A DNA stretch of 64,000 nucleotides from Oceanicaulis sp052055585 (GTDB lineage: Bacteria > Pseudomonadota > Alphaproteobacteria > Caulobacterales > Maricaulaceae). Below the pieces are notes generated by a model. The model worked only from the letters and a program-made list of their open reading frames with translations, had not been told where the DNA came from and did not search any database. Location: contig NZ_CP170485.1 in assembly GCF_052055585.1 (NCBI RefSeq), positions 496,001-560,000 of the forward strand, given 5' to 3'. The translations under genes and the position numbers were made by a program. Position 1 is the first letter of the stretch, and every line of letters starts with the position of its first letter. Below, one piece after another: positions 30,019-38,643 of the stretch.

Positions 30019-31161
30019 ATGGCGGTTGAAGACCACACCAAGGTGCGGCCCTGGCGGATGATTGACCGCCGCAAGAGCCGTCAGATCCATGTGGGCAATG
30101 TTCCCGTGGGCGGCGATGCGCCGATCTCGGTGCAGTCCATGACCAACACGCCCACCTCGGACGCCAATGCGACGATCAACCAGATTCGTCAGCTGGAAGA
30201 GGCGGGTGCGGATATTGTGCGCGTCTCCTGCCCGGACACGGACTCCACCGCAGCTTTCAAGACGATTGCGAAAGCCGCCAAGGTTCCGCTCGTCGCCGAC
30301 ATCCATTTTCACTACAAGCGCGGCATTGAAGCGGCTGAAGCGGGCGCGGCCTGCTTGCGGATTAATCCGGGCAATATCGGCTCGATGGACCGGGTGAAAG
30401 AGGTGGTCTCCGCCGCTCGTGATCATGGCTGCTCGATCCGTATCGGGGTCAATGCCGGGTCGCTGGAGCGTGAACTTCTGGAGAAGTATGGGGAGCCTTG
30501 CCCCGAGGCGATGGTGGAAAGCGCGCTCAATCACGCGCGCATCCTCGAAGACCTCGATTTCCGTGAATACAAGATTTCGGTAAAGGCGTCGGACGTCTTC
30601 CTCACGGTCGCCGCCTATCAGGCGCTGGCCGAAGCCACCGACGCCCCGCTCCATCTCGGGGTGACCGAGGCGGGCGGTCTGCGTACGGGCGGGGTGAAAA
30701 GCTCGATCGGCATGGGCTCGCTGTTATGGGCCGGGATCGGTGACACCATACGGGTCTCCCTGTCCGCCAACCCGGTGGAAGAGATCAAGGTCGGCTATGA
30801 CATCCTCAAATCGCTGGGCTTGCGCACCCGCGGCGTGAACATCATCGCCTGTCCCAGCTGCGCGCGTCAGGGCTTTGATGTCATCAAGACCGTGGAGACG
30901 CTGGAACAGCGGCTCGAGCACATTTCCGAACCGATCTCGCTGTCCATCATTGGCTGCGTGGTCAACGGCCCGGGCGAGGCGGCCTATACCGATCTCGGCT
31001 TTACCGGCGGCGGCAAGGGGGCGGGCATGCTCTATTTCGCCGGACAGGCGGACGAGAAAGTCTCCAACGAGACCATGATCGAGCGCATTGTCGAAGCGGT
31101 CGAAGACAAGGCGTCAAAGATGCGCGCCGAGCGCGAAGCGTCCGAAGCCGCCGCGCAATAG
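30019..31161 (+). CDS. ispG: 4-hydroxy-3-methylbut-2-enyl diphosphate synthase
   Basis: IspG (GcpE) reductively converts MEcPP to HMBPP in the MEP isoprenoid pathway with a [4Fe-4S] cluster. The 380-residue product has the TIM-barrel part (VQSMTNTPTSD, LVADIHFHYK, LRINPGNIG) and the cluster cysteines Cys278 and Cys281 (ACPSCAR) and Cys313 (IGCVVNGPGE). The short form without plant-type insertion is usual for proteobacteria. A 7-bp inverted repeat at 29942-29966 precedes it without a T-run. Confidence 0.97.
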   Translation: MAVEDHTKVRPWRMIDRRKSRQIHVGNVPVGGDAPISVQSMTNTPTSDANATINQIRQLEEAGADIVRVSCPDTDSTAAFKTIAKAAKVPLVADIHFHYKRGIEAAEAGAACLRINPGNIGSMDRVKEVVSAARDHGCSIRIGVNAGSLERELLEKYGEPCPEAMVESALNHARILEDLDFREYKISVKASDVFLTVAAYQALAEATDAPLHLGVTEAGGLRTGGVKSSIGMGSLLWAGIGDTIRVSLSANPVEEIKVGYDILKSLGLRTRGVNIIACPSCARQGFDVIKTVETLEQRLEHISEPISLSIIGCVVNGPGEAAYTDLGFTGGGKGAGMLYFAGQADEKVSNETMIERIVEAVEDKASKMRAEREASEAAAQ

Positions 31162-31248
31162 CGCTCAGTTTGCGCTTTCCAGCCTGACCCGCATGCGCTT
31201 AGCTTGCCCCCGAGCCGCCGTCAGAGTGGCCTGTCAGGGGAGAAGACC

Positions 31249-31668
31249 ATGTTTGTGACCATCATGACGCCCGTGCTGATGCTGGTGTGCTGGACGCTGA
31301 TCATGTGGCTGTGGATGTACGCCACACGCATTCCGGCCATGCAGAAGGCCGGGCTGAAGCCCGCCGAACTCAAGGAAAAGTCCCAGCTTGATGTCTTGCC
31401 GCGCTCGGTGCGACAGGTCGCGGACAACTATAACCATCTGCACGAGCAGCCCGTCGTGTTCTATGCGCTGGCGATCTACAGCCATCTTGTCGGCGTTGCG
31501 GATCCGCTCAATATCGGACTGGCCTGGGCCTATGTGATCCTGCGCGTGGCGCACAGCATCTTCCAGGCGACCGTGAACTTCGTGCCGGTGCGCTTCGTGC
31601 TCTTCAGCCTGTCCAGCATTGTGCTGATCGTGATGGCCGTGCGCAATCTGCTCGCCCTGATGGTCTAG
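31249..31668 (+). CDS. MAPEG family membrane protein
   Basis: A 139-residue four-helix membrane protein of the MAPEG family (eicosanoid/glutathione metabolism-like). RVAHSIFQATVNFVPVRFVLF is the family signature, and VADNYNHLHEQPVVFYAL carries the conserved Asn-x-x-E-Q-P motif. The ATG at 31249 follows GGGGAGAAGACC. Its stop lies in CTAG, which also ends the convergent serine hydrolase gene. Confidence 0.9.
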   Translation: MFVTIMTPVLMLVCWTLIMWLWMYATRIPAMQKAGLKPAELKEKSQLDVLPRSVRQVADNYNHLHEQPVVFYALAIYSHLVGVADPLNIGLAWAYVILRVAHSIFQATVNFVPVRFVLFSLSSIVLIVMAVRNLLALMV

Positions 31669-32915
31669 TCGGGCAGCCGGGCGTTTTCGGGCGTCCGGCC
31701 GGCCGCTTCGGCGAACAGGCGGGTGATTTCGGGCTCCACGCTCGAGAAATCGCCAAACTCGCGGGTCTCGGTGTTGATATTCACCGCGACCGCCATGCCC
31801 AGCTCGGGATACAGGATCAGCCAGCTCATCGCGCCGCGGCTGACCCCGCCATGGTGGACGATGCGCACGGGCGCATCCTCGCCAAATCGGGTCGTGCTTT
31901 CCGGGTTCACACGCCAGCCCAGCGCATAGCCTTGCTCATTCACTTCGCCGGAGTTCAGGCGCATGGGCGTCCAGAACCGCTCACGCGTGGCTTCAGAGAT
32001 GTAGTTGTCATCCAGCCAGGCGCTGGCGACCTGCACCAGATCGACCGAGCGCGCATAGAGCCCGCCGCTGGGCCAGCGCTGGCTGACATTGACGGCGCCA
32101 CGCGGGCGGACCTGTCCGTTCTGGCGGGACTGATAGAATTGGGCGACATGCTCAGGCGCAGGCCCGGCATTGGCGCGGACAGGCGTGGTCAGGTTCAGCG
32201 GCGCGCGAACCTCGCGCTCCAGCAGGCTGGCATAGTCCAGACCCGAGGCCCGCTCGGCCAGCACGGACGCCACCACCACGTCGAACGAGTTGTAGTAAAA
32301 GTCCTCGCCGGGCTCAAAGAGCAGGCGCGAGCCATCCACCAGGCCGAGGCTCTCTTCCACCGTCTCATACTGGCGCTTCATGCGTAGGGTTTCATAGGCG
32401 TCGGGCCAGTCTGAATTGTTTTCGTACCCGGGAAAGCCCGCCGTATGGGACAGGAGCTGGTCCAGTTCGAGTTCCAGCCAGTCTTCGTTCGGGGCGTCGG
32501 GGAAATAGTCGCCAACCGTACCGTCGGGATCGAGCACGCCCTGGTCGACCAGCCGGGCAATGACAGTCGCGGTCATGGCTTTGGAGGTGGAGCCGATGCG
32601 GAAGAGGGTGTCCGGTGTCGCAGGGGCTTCAGTGGCAAGGTCAGACCAACCGGCGCCTGCCGACCAGACCAGCTGGCCATCGATCGCGACGGCTGCGGTC
32701 ACGCCCGGTACGCCAAATTCAGCGCGCATGGCTTCCAGCTCGGCGGCGGCTTTTGCGCCAGCTTGCTCAAACCGGTCATCATAGGCTTCAAAGGTCAGCG
32801 GGGCAGTGTCCGGCAACGCCTTCCAGCCCCATTGGGTGCTGAAGAAAACCCACGCAGCCACGATCAGGGCGAGGCCCAGGATCAGCTTCAGGATGAGTTT
32901 GAGTGATGACGGCAT
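31665..32915 (-). CDS. serine hydrolase, class C beta-lactamase/PBP fold
   Basis: A 416-residue membrane-anchored enzyme of the beta-lactamase class C / esterase EstB / D-aminopeptidase superfamily. An N-terminal helix (residues 5-26) is an uncleaved or signal anchor. The SxxK motif is Ser109-Lys112 (STSK), followed by FYYNSFD as the YxN element and HHGGVSRG as the third motif (HxG instead of KTG). Substrate unknown; a peptidase, esterase or beta-lactamase role cannot be separated by sequence. RBS GGGGGA precedes the start. Confidence 0.88.
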   Translation of the reverse strand: MPSSLKLILKLILGLALIVAAWVFFSTQWGWKALPDTAPLTFEAYDDRFEQAGAKAAAELEAMRAEFGVPGVTAAVAIDGQLVWSAGAGWSDLATEAPATPDTLFRIGSTSKAMTATVIARLVDQGVLDPDGTVGDYFPDAPNEDWLELELDQLLSHTAGFPGYENNSDWPDAYETLRMKRQYETVEESLGLVDGSRLLFEPGEDFYYNSFDVVVASVLAERASGLDYASLLEREVRAPLNLTTPVRANAGPAPEHVAQFYQSRQNGQVRPRGAVNVSQRWPSGGLYARSVDLVQVASAWLDDNYISEATRERFWTPMRLNSGEVNEQGYALGWRVNPESTTRFGEDAPVRIVHHGGVSRGAMSWLILYPELGMAVAVNINTETREFGDFSSVEPEITRLFAEAAGRTPENARLPD

Positions 32916-33011
32916 GACTGTCCCCCGCGGCGTCTTGAGATGCAGGGCCTGTCTTGCCTGAAAGGCCTGACCCGGCGATGAACAGGGCGTATACGATACA
33001 AGGGGTAGGGA

Positions 33012-33353
33012 ATGAACCGGGTTTTCGGCCTAAAAAACTGCGATACCTGTAACAAAGCCGTGAAGGCGCTCAAGGCGGACGGCGTCGCGCATGACTTCAT
33101 CGATATCCGCGCCGAGGCTGATCTGGCGGACCGGGTTCCGGTCTGGCTGAAGGCCGTGGGCGCAAAAGCGCTGATCAATACGCGCTCCACCACCTGGCGC
33201 GGTCTGGATGAGGCCCAGCGTGCGCGGGTTGAGGCAGACCCGGCAGGTCTGCTGATCGAGAATCCGACCCTGATCAAGCGCCCGGTCATCGAAAGCGGGG
33301 AAGCGATCAGTGTCGGTTGGTCAGATCATGTGCGCAAGGCGCTGCAGAGCTGA
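33012..33353 (+). CDS. ArsC/Spx-like thioredoxin-fold protein
   Basis: A 113-residue ArsC-family protein of the YffB type. The active-site-like LKNCDTCNKAVKAL carries a Cys-x-x-Cys (CDTC), and NPTLIKRPVI is the cis-proline/arginine loop. YffB-like members are thought to act in thiol chemistry and usually are not arsenate reductases; no arsenic gene is nearby. RBS GGGGTAGGGA precedes the ATG. Confidence 0.88.
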   Translation: MNRVFGLKNCDTCNKAVKALKADGVAHDFIDIRAEADLADRVPVWLKAVGAKALINTRSTTWRGLDEAQRARVEADPAGLLIENPTLIKRPVIESGEAISVGWSDHVRKALQS

Positions 33354-33410
33354 CCCGTTATGCGCAAACGGCCCTATCGAAGCGGGGCCGGGCGCACTAG
33401 ATTGATGCTC

Positions 33411-33995
33411 ATGAAAAAATCTATCTGTGTGTATTGCGGCTCCAATCCGGGCGCCGCAGCTGAATACGCCCTGGCCGCGAAAGCGGTGGGCGCGAAACTG
33501 GCCCAGAACGATATCCGCCTGGTGTATGGCGGCGGTCAGGTGGGGCTTATGGGTCTGGTGGCGGACGCCTGCATCGATGCGGGCGGGCAGGTCTTCGGGG
33601 TGATCCCGGACTTTCTCCATCAGAAGGAAATCGCCCATCCGCGTGTGCAGGACATGCACATCGTCACCTCCATGCACGAACGCAAGCTGATGATGGCGGA
33701 AGCCTCTGACGCTTTTATCGCCATGCCCGGCGGCATCGGCACGATGGAAGAGCTGTTCGAGGTCTGGACCTGGTCACAGCTCGGTCGTCACAAGAAGCCG
33801 GTCGGCGTTCTGAATGTGAACGGCTATTACGACAAGCTGCTGGGCTTTATCGACCACATGACCGAGGAAGGCTTCCTCCTGGACAAGCACCGCGCCATGC
33901 TGGTGCGGGGCGAGACCATCGAGGAGCTTCTGGAGAAGTTCGAGGCCTTCGAACACCCCGGCATGATCGCCACGCTGGAGGCGGGGCAGGTCTGA
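33411..33995 (+). CDS. LOG family nucleotide phosphoribohydrolase (TIGR00730)
   Basis: A 194-residue Rossmann-fold protein of the LOG family, cytokinin riboside 5'-monophosphate phosphoribohydrolase-like. ICVYCGSNPG, LVYGGGQVGLMGLVAD, the catalytic PGGIGTMEELFE and the ERK loop (MHERKLMM) are intact. In bacteria these enzymes release bases from nucleoside monophosphates. I start at the ATG at 33411, where the conserved KKSICVYCG begins; the ribosome-binding site is weak, and ATGs at 33405 and 33360 remain possible. Confidence 0.9.
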   Translation: MKKSICVYCGSNPGAAAEYALAAKAVGAKLAQNDIRLVYGGGQVGLMGLVADACIDAGGQVFGVIPDFLHQKEIAHPRVQDMHIVTSMHERKLMMAEASDAFIAMPGGIGTMEELFEVWTWSQLGRHKKPVGVLNVNGYYDKLLGFIDHMTEEGFLLDKHRAMLVRGETIEELLEKFEAFEHPGMIATLEAGQV

Positions 33996-34059
33996 AACCC
34001 GCTCTCGCTGCAGCCTCTCCCTCTTTCCAAAACGCGCGCTCGGGCGTAACTGATCGACC

Positions 34060-35133
34060 ATGAGTATTCAGGACGCAAAGCTGGACCAGGTCATTGACCG
34101 GTTCGATCAGGTCGAGGCGCGTTTGAGCGCAGCCGCGGACCCCGACGAGATTGTTAAGCTCTCCAAGGAGCACGCCGAGCTCAAGACGGTGGCCGAGAAG
34201 GCGCGCGAGCTGAAGACGGCGCGCGAAAGCTTTGAAGAGGCCGAGGCCATCATCGAGGATGGCTCTGACCGGGATATGGTCGAGCTGGCCGAGGAAGAGC
34301 GTCAGGATCTGAAAAAGCGTCTGCCGGTTCTGGAGCGAGAGCTGCAGCTGTTGCTGATCCCCAAGGATCGCGATGACGACGCCTCCATCATGCTGGAGAT
34401 CCGCGCTGGTACGGGGGGCGACGAAGCCGCCCTGTTCGCAGGCGATCTGTTCCGCATGTATGAGCGGTACGCCGCGAATAACGGCTGGAAAGTCGACGTT
34501 GTCGAAGCGTCTGAAGCCGAGGTCGGCGGCTACAAGGAGATTGTCGCCTCGGTCAACGGCAAGGGCGTGTTCGGCAAGATGAAGTTTGAATCCGGCGTCC
34601 ACCGGGTTCAGCGCGTGCCGGTGACCGAATCCGGCGGCCGTATTCACACCTCCGCCGCCACCGTGGCAGTGCTGCCCGAGCCCGAGAATGTCGAGATCGA
34701 CATCAAGGACGAGGATATCCGCATCGACACCATGCGCGCCTCCGGCGCGGGCGGTCAGCACGTGAACAAGACCGAATCTGCTGTGCGGATGACGCACTTG
34801 CCCACTGGCATTGTCGTGGTCAGCTCGGAAAAGTCCCAGCACCAGAACCGCGCCATCGCCATGCAGGTCCTCAAGGCGCGCCTTTATGAAAAGGAACGCC
34901 GGGAGAAGGACGAGGCGCGCGCCGCCGAGCGCAAGGGCCAGGTCGGCTCGGGCGACCGGTCAGAGCGCATTCGCACCTACAACTTCCCGCAGGGCCGGGT
35001 CTCCGATCACCGTATCAACCTCACTCTCTACAAGCTCGATGAAATCCTGTCCGGCGATGCGCTGGACGAGGTCATCGACGCGCTTCTGTCTGAAGACCAG
35101 GCCGCCAAACTGGCGGCGATGGAAGAGGCTTGA
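34060..35133 (+). CDS. prfA: peptide chain release factor 1
   Basis: RF1 reads UAA and UAG. The 357-residue product has the anticodon-mimic PVT at residues 187-189 (VPVTESGGR) and the catalytic GGQ at 231-233 (GAGGQHVN), whose Gln is the substrate of PrmC encoded immediately downstream. The stop overlaps the prmC start in TTGA. Confidence 0.98.
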   Translation: MSIQDAKLDQVIDRFDQVEARLSAAADPDEIVKLSKEHAELKTVAEKARELKTARESFEEAEAIIEDGSDRDMVELAEEERQDLKKRLPVLERELQLLLIPKDRDDDASIMLEIRAGTGGDEAALFAGDLFRMYERYAANNGWKVDVVEASEAEVGGYKEIVASVNGKGVFGKMKFESGVHRVQRVPVTESGGRIHTSAATVAVLPEPENVEIDIKDEDIRIDTMRASGAGGQHVNKTESAVRMTHLPTGIVVVSSEKSQHQNRAIAMQVLKARLYEKERREKDEARAAERKGQVGSGDRSERIRTYNFPQGRVSDHRINLTLYKLDEILSGDALDEVIDALLSEDQAAKLAAMEEA

Positions 35134-35987
35134 GCCTGACGCGTCGTACGGACCATCTGCGCGCCGCCGCCGAACGCCTGTCCGCCGCCGGGCTGGAGGA
35201 CGGGCCGGATGAAGCACGGCGTCTGTTGCTGGCGGCGAGCGATCTGTCGTCGGCGCGGCTGCTGACCGAGATGAACGCGCCCATGCCGCCCGAAGAGCAG
35301 GCGCGTTTTGACGGCTTCATCGCGCGCCGTGAACAGCGCGAGCCGCTGTCACATATCCTGGGAACCCAGCCGTTCTGGACGCTGGAACTCAAGGTCACGC
35401 GCGATGTGCTGACTCCGAGGGCGGATACCGAAACTCTCATCGAGGCGGCCCTGAAGGCCTTTCCGGACCGATCCGCGCCTTTGCGCATTCTTGATATTGC
35501 GACTGGTTCGGGCGCGATCATCCTGGCGCTTCTGAGTGAGTTTCCGAACGCGACGGCAATTGCGACCGATCTGAGCGAGGCGGCTTTGGGCGTGGCGCGA
35601 GAGAATGCGGCGCTGACGGGACTGTCTGATCGTGTGCGCTTTCATCATCAGAGCTGGGCGGAGGGGCTTGAGGGCCCGTTTGATCTGGTCGTCTCCAATC
35701 CGCCCTATATCGCCGCTTCGGTGATCGATACGCTGGAGCCCGAAGTGCGGGTGTTTGAACCGCGCATGGCGCTTGAGGGTGGAGAGACCGGGTTCGAGCC
35801 TTACCCGCACCTCTTTGCGGAAGCGGGGCGTCTTCTGGCGCCGGGCGGGCTCGCCCTGCTCGAAATCGGCTATGATCAGGGGGCTGTGTCAGTTGAAGCC
35901 GCGCAGCAGGCCGGCGCGAAAGAGGCCAGGATCATCAAGGATCTGGCCGGTCATGACCGGGTTGTGAGCCTGCGGTTTTCAGTCTGA
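35130..35987 (+). CDS. prmC: release-factor glutamine methyltransferase PrmC
   Basis: PrmC methylates the GGQ glutamine of RF1 and RF2. The 285-residue protein has the N-terminal helical domain, SAM motif ILDIATGSGAIILALL and the catalytic NPPY at 190-193. The only suitable start is the TTG at 35130, overlapping the prfA stop (TTGA); no ATG follows for 47 codons. The coupling ensures stoichiometric expression with its substrate. Confidence 0.96.
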   Translation: MSLTRRTDHLRAAAERLSAAGLEDGPDEARRLLLAASDLSSARLLTEMNAPMPPEEQARFDGFIARREQREPLSHILGTQPFWTLELKVTRDVLTPRADTETLIEAALKAFPDRSAPLRILDIATGSGAIILALLSEFPNATAIATDLSEAALGVARENAALTGLSDRVRFHHQSWAEGLEGPFDLVVSNPPYIAASVIDTLEPEVRVFEPRMALEGGETGFEPYPHLFAEAGRLLAPGGLALLEIGYDQGAVSVEAAQQAGAKEARIIKDLAGHDRVVSLRFSV

Positions 35988-36242
35988 TCGCGTTTGCGTG
36001 CAGAAAAGTGTTGGAATCTGCCTCCAGCTGCGTCTAGGGTGCGGACAAGTCCAGCGGGTGATGCAGGTCGGAGCAGGGGCTGTTCTGACGCGATTACCGG
36101 GCGCCCCGCTGACCCATTGGCCCATACGCTATCGAGTTCGACCGCAACCTTCTGATTGCGCTCGCGCTGATAGACGCGGATTTCGCGGATCGTATCGGCT
36201 GAAACGGTACCAACAAGCCGAAAAGAGACCAGGTTCTTGAAC

Positions 36243-36842
36243 ATGAAGCGTCAACGCGGACGAGGCCGAAAGGCCGGATCGCCCAGCAACCGCTCATATG
36301 AGAGCAACGGGCCGGACGTTAAGGTTCGGGGCGCGCCCTCTCATATCTATGACAAGTACATGCAGCTCGCGCGTGACGCCTCCTCTGCAGGCGATCGTGT
36401 GATGGCTGAAAACTATTACCAGCACGCCGAGCACTATCTGCGCATCATGCAGGCCAACCAGCCCAAGCGTGATGAGCGTGACGACCAGAACACTTCCGGT
36501 GACGATTCTGACGGGGCCGATGATGTCTCCGAGAACGGCGCCGAGAGCTCTGGCGACAATGGCGGCTCGGCTCAGCAGCCGGACGAAGCGCCGCGTGCGC
36601 GCCGCCAGCGTGGCCGTCGCCGTCGCGATGAGCAGCCGAGCGAGGATCCGCTGCAGGTTGTTGATCCGGAAGGCGCTGAATCCTCGTCCTCTTCTGATGA
36701 AGGCGGTGCTCAGCCCTCCAGCGAGGAAAAGCCCAAGAAGCGCACCCGCACCCGTCGTACCAAGGCGGACATCGACGCTCAGAAAGCGCTTGATGCGGCT
36801 GAAGGCGAGTCCGAGAAAAAGGATAAGGGCGAAGCAGCCTGA
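36243..36842 (+). CDS. DUF4167 domain protein
   Basis: A 199-residue alphaproteobacterial protein. Residues 1-75 form the DUF4167 domain: basic RQRGRGRK N-terminus, then VRGAPSHIYDKYMQLARDASSAGDR and MAENYYQHAEHYLRIM, a helical RNA/ribosome-associated-looking module. The remainder is low-complexity acidic and basic sequence (SGDD, RRQRGRRRR, KKRTRTRRTKAD), probably disordered. The prfA-prmC-DUF4167 order is conserved. The ATG at 36243 is chosen over a TTG two codons earlier. Confidence 0.9.
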   Translation: MKRQRGRGRKAGSPSNRSYESNGPDVKVRGAPSHIYDKYMQLARDASSAGDRVMAENYYQHAEHYLRIMQANQPKRDERDDQNTSGDDSDGADDVSENGAESSGDNGGSAQQPDEAPRARRQRGRRRRDEQPSEDPLQVVDPEGAESSSSSDEGGAQPSSEEKPKKRTRTRRTKADIDAQKALDAAEGESEKKDKGEAA

Positions 36843-36864
36843 GCTGTTCGGCCTGACCCCGAAC

Positions 36865-36897
36865 AAAAAAGGCTGGAGCATTGCTCCAGCCTTTTTT
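36865..36897. terminator. bidirectional terminator (DUF4167 / glycosyltransferase)
   Basis: A 9-bp perfect stem GGCTGGAGC (36871-36879) / GCTCCAGCC (36883-36891) is flanked by AAAAAA on the left and TTTTTT on the right, so it can end transcription in both directions between convergent genes. Confidence 0.93.
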
Positions 36898-36919
36898 GTT
36901 TCGGCGTGTGTCGGCGGGA

Positions 36920-38014
36920 TCAGCCGCCGCGGCCCAACCGGCGCAAACGGCGCCAGAAGCGGCGACGCTCTGGGCGGGGCTGGGGCTTGAGGTTCTGCAC
37001 GAACTCCTCCGCGCAGGCGCGCCAGGAGTACTTCTCGGCATACGCCCGGCAATCCTCGCGCTTCATTTCAAGCGCCTCAAGGCAGGCGGTCTTCAGGTCA
37101 TCATTGACCGAACCCGCATTGGAACCGGGGATGATGTCCTTGGGGCCGTTCGCCACATAGGCGGCCACCGGCGTGCCCGTAGCCATGGATTCCAGGATCA
37201 CGAGGCCGAAGGTGTCGGTGAAGCTGGGGAAGACCATGACATCGGCGTCCGCGAAATGGCGCGCCAGCTCGTCGCCGGACTTGTTCCCGGTGAAGACGAC
37301 CTCGGGATAGTTTTCCTTCAGCTCTTCCAGCTGCGGGCCGGGGCCAACGACGACCTTGGTGCCCGGCAGATCGAGATCGAGGAAGGATTCAATATTCTTT
37401 TCGACGGCGACGCGTCCGATATAGACGAAGATCGGGCCTTCGAGGCCTTCATAGACGCTCTTGCCGTCCATATGGCGCTTGTCAGGGTGGAACAGCTCGG
37501 TGTCCACGCCACGCGCCCAGGGGGTGATGTTGTTGAAGCCGCGCTCGGCCAGGAGGTCGCGCATGGAGGGCGTCGCCACCATCAGGCGGTTCCCCGAATT
37601 GTGGAAGCGCCGCATGAACCAGTATCCCGCCGACAGCGGAATGAACGGGAAGCGCGCATTCACATATTCAGGAAACTTGGTGTGGTAGCTGGTCGTGAAG
37701 GGCAGCTTCCACTTCAGGCAGATCGCCCGCGCGGCCTGACCCAGCGAACCTTCGGTCGCGATATGGATCGCTTCGGGTTCGAACGCCTTGAACCGGGCTT
37801 CGAGGTCCTTGCGGGCCCCGACGGCCATCTTGATCTCGGGATAGGTCGGCAGCGGGAAGGTCTTGAAGCCGAGGCCGGGGTGGATGACCTCCACCTCATG
37901 ACCCATGGCGCGGCACTCTTCCACGGTGCGTGACAGCGTGCGGACCACGCCATTGACCTGCGGCTCCCACGCATCGGTGACGAGCATGATGCGCAGCGGC
38001 GCGCTTTCCTCCAT
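36920..38014 (-). CDS. GT4 family glycosyltransferase
   Basis: A 364-residue GT-B enzyme of family GT4 (MgtA/SQD2-like). The N-terminal part has VTDAWEPQVNGVVRTL (the G-loop) and the C-terminal part the nucleotide-sugar site FPSFTDTFGLVILESMATGTPV. The usual E-x7-E is D-x7-E here (TDTFGLVILE), a common variant of this subgroup. Relatives glycosylate diacylglycerol or phosphatidylinositol; a glycolipid product is likely but the sugar is not knowable from sequence. The basic C-terminal tail (RRRFWRRLRRLGR) may bind acidic phospholipid. Confidence 0.88.
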   Translation of the reverse strand: MEESAPLRIMLVTDAWEPQVNGVVRTLSRTVEECRAMGHEVEVIHPGLGFKTFPLPTYPEIKMAVGARKDLEARFKAFEPEAIHIATEGSLGQAARAICLKWKLPFTTSYHTKFPEYVNARFPFIPLSAGYWFMRRFHNSGNRLMVATPSMRDLLAERGFNNITPWARGVDTELFHPDKRHMDGKSVYEGLEGPIFVYIGRVAVEKNIESFLDLDLPGTKVVVGPGPQLEELKENYPEVVFTGNKSGDELARHFADADVMVFPSFTDTFGLVILESMATGTPVAAYVANGPKDIIPGSNAGSVNDDLKTACLEALEMKREDCRAYAEKYSWRACAEEFVQNLKPQPRPERRRFWRRLRRLGRGG

Positions 38015-38148
38015 GACGAGGACCTCCAGAACCTGTGTCTCTTAAGGCCGGTTTAGCGTGTTTTCGTCGTTTGTCGAAGGGCTGTCGGCGCCCGGCTGCG
38101 GCCGGCGCGTCAGCTGTGGAACGCTTCCCCGACTGCCCCGTTGATAAA

Positions 38149-38394
38149 ATGTGCAAGCTTTGTCTGCGCTGCCACAGCGCAACAGAGGTTACGGAGGCAA
38201 TCATCAGTGAAGGACCTGTTTGCAGGCAGGCGCTTTACCGAAAACCAGACTTTGCAGATATCCCGCGCAGCATGCGTGATATCCAACGCGAGTATGTGTC
38301 GAACGCAATAGATTTTGCGATCTATACAAAGACTTTCATGTTGGCCGAAATAGAAAATTTCGCCTCGGAAATCTGCCCCGGTTGCGATTGCTGA
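38149..38394 (+). CDS. possible small Cys-rich orphan protein
   Basis: An ATG-started frame of 81 residues. It begins MCKLCLRC and ends CPGCDC, so two cysteine clusters flank a polar/helical middle (RDIQREYVSNAIDFAIYTKTF). No family is recognised. There is no clear ribosome-binding site, and codon third positions are less GC-rich than neighbouring genes, so it could be a foreign or decaying gene or chance. It overlaps the alternative 34-residue GTG frame at 38207-38311. Confidence 0.22.
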   Translation: MCKLCLRCHSATEVTEAIISEGPVCRQALYRKPDFADIPRSMRDIQREYVSNAIDFAIYTKTFMLAEIENFASEICPGCDC

Positions 38395-38459
38395 AATTAA
38401 AATCTGCGGTGAAGTAAAGTTTAAAGGGTGCTGACATGAGTCGATCTATGTTTGAATAT

Positions 38460-38486
38460 GCTGAAAACAATTTAGATATTTTCAGC
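38460..38486. promoter_or_regulatory. 8-bp inverted repeat upstream of putA
   Basis: GCTGAAAA (38460-38467) and TTTTCAGC (38479-38486) are perfect complements around an 11-base AT-rich spacer. It lies 158 bases before the preferred putA start. It may be an operator, for instance for an Lrp/AsnC-type PutR, or a weak hairpin; the sequence alone does not decide. Confidence 0.35.
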
Positions 38487-38643
38487 TCAAAATAAAATCT
38501 ATGCAGTTATGCTGCAATGCGAAGCTGTGCGGACTTGTACTGATGCTGAATAGCCGGGGTTGAATTCTATGGCTTCAGCAAGCATTGTCCGCGGCAACAG
38601 GGCCGGATGCGCCGGCCGCTCTGGGTTCGAGAGGCTTTGGACC

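Larger units (their letters stand above)
38015..38643. other. gene-poor, AT-richer gap before putA
   Basis: No convincing conserved gene is seen. The first 120 bases have normal GC content; from about 38280 to 38570 it is clearly richer in A and T than its surroundings. It holds an 8-bp inverted repeat (38460-38486), a weak 81-residue frame (see separate entry) and a 34-residue GTG frame at 38207-38311 with GGAGG nine bases upstream. The putA promoter must lie here. Confidence 0.5.

Noticed and set aside
33012..33353. ArsC-like gene as part of arsenic resistance
   Set aside because: No arsB, arsR or acr3 nearby, and the sequence is closer to the YffB/Spx-like subgroup.
35998..36240. 80-codon frame between prmC and the DUF4167 gene
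   Set aside because: Irregular, Arg-rich composition, no initiation signals; most likely the 5' leader of the DUF4167 gene.
38436..38495. 19-residue frame (MSRSMFEYAEN...) before putA as a leader peptide
   Set aside because: Contains no proline codons, the Shine-Dalgarno-like sequence is weak, and it overlaps the inverted repeat; not enough evidence to call.
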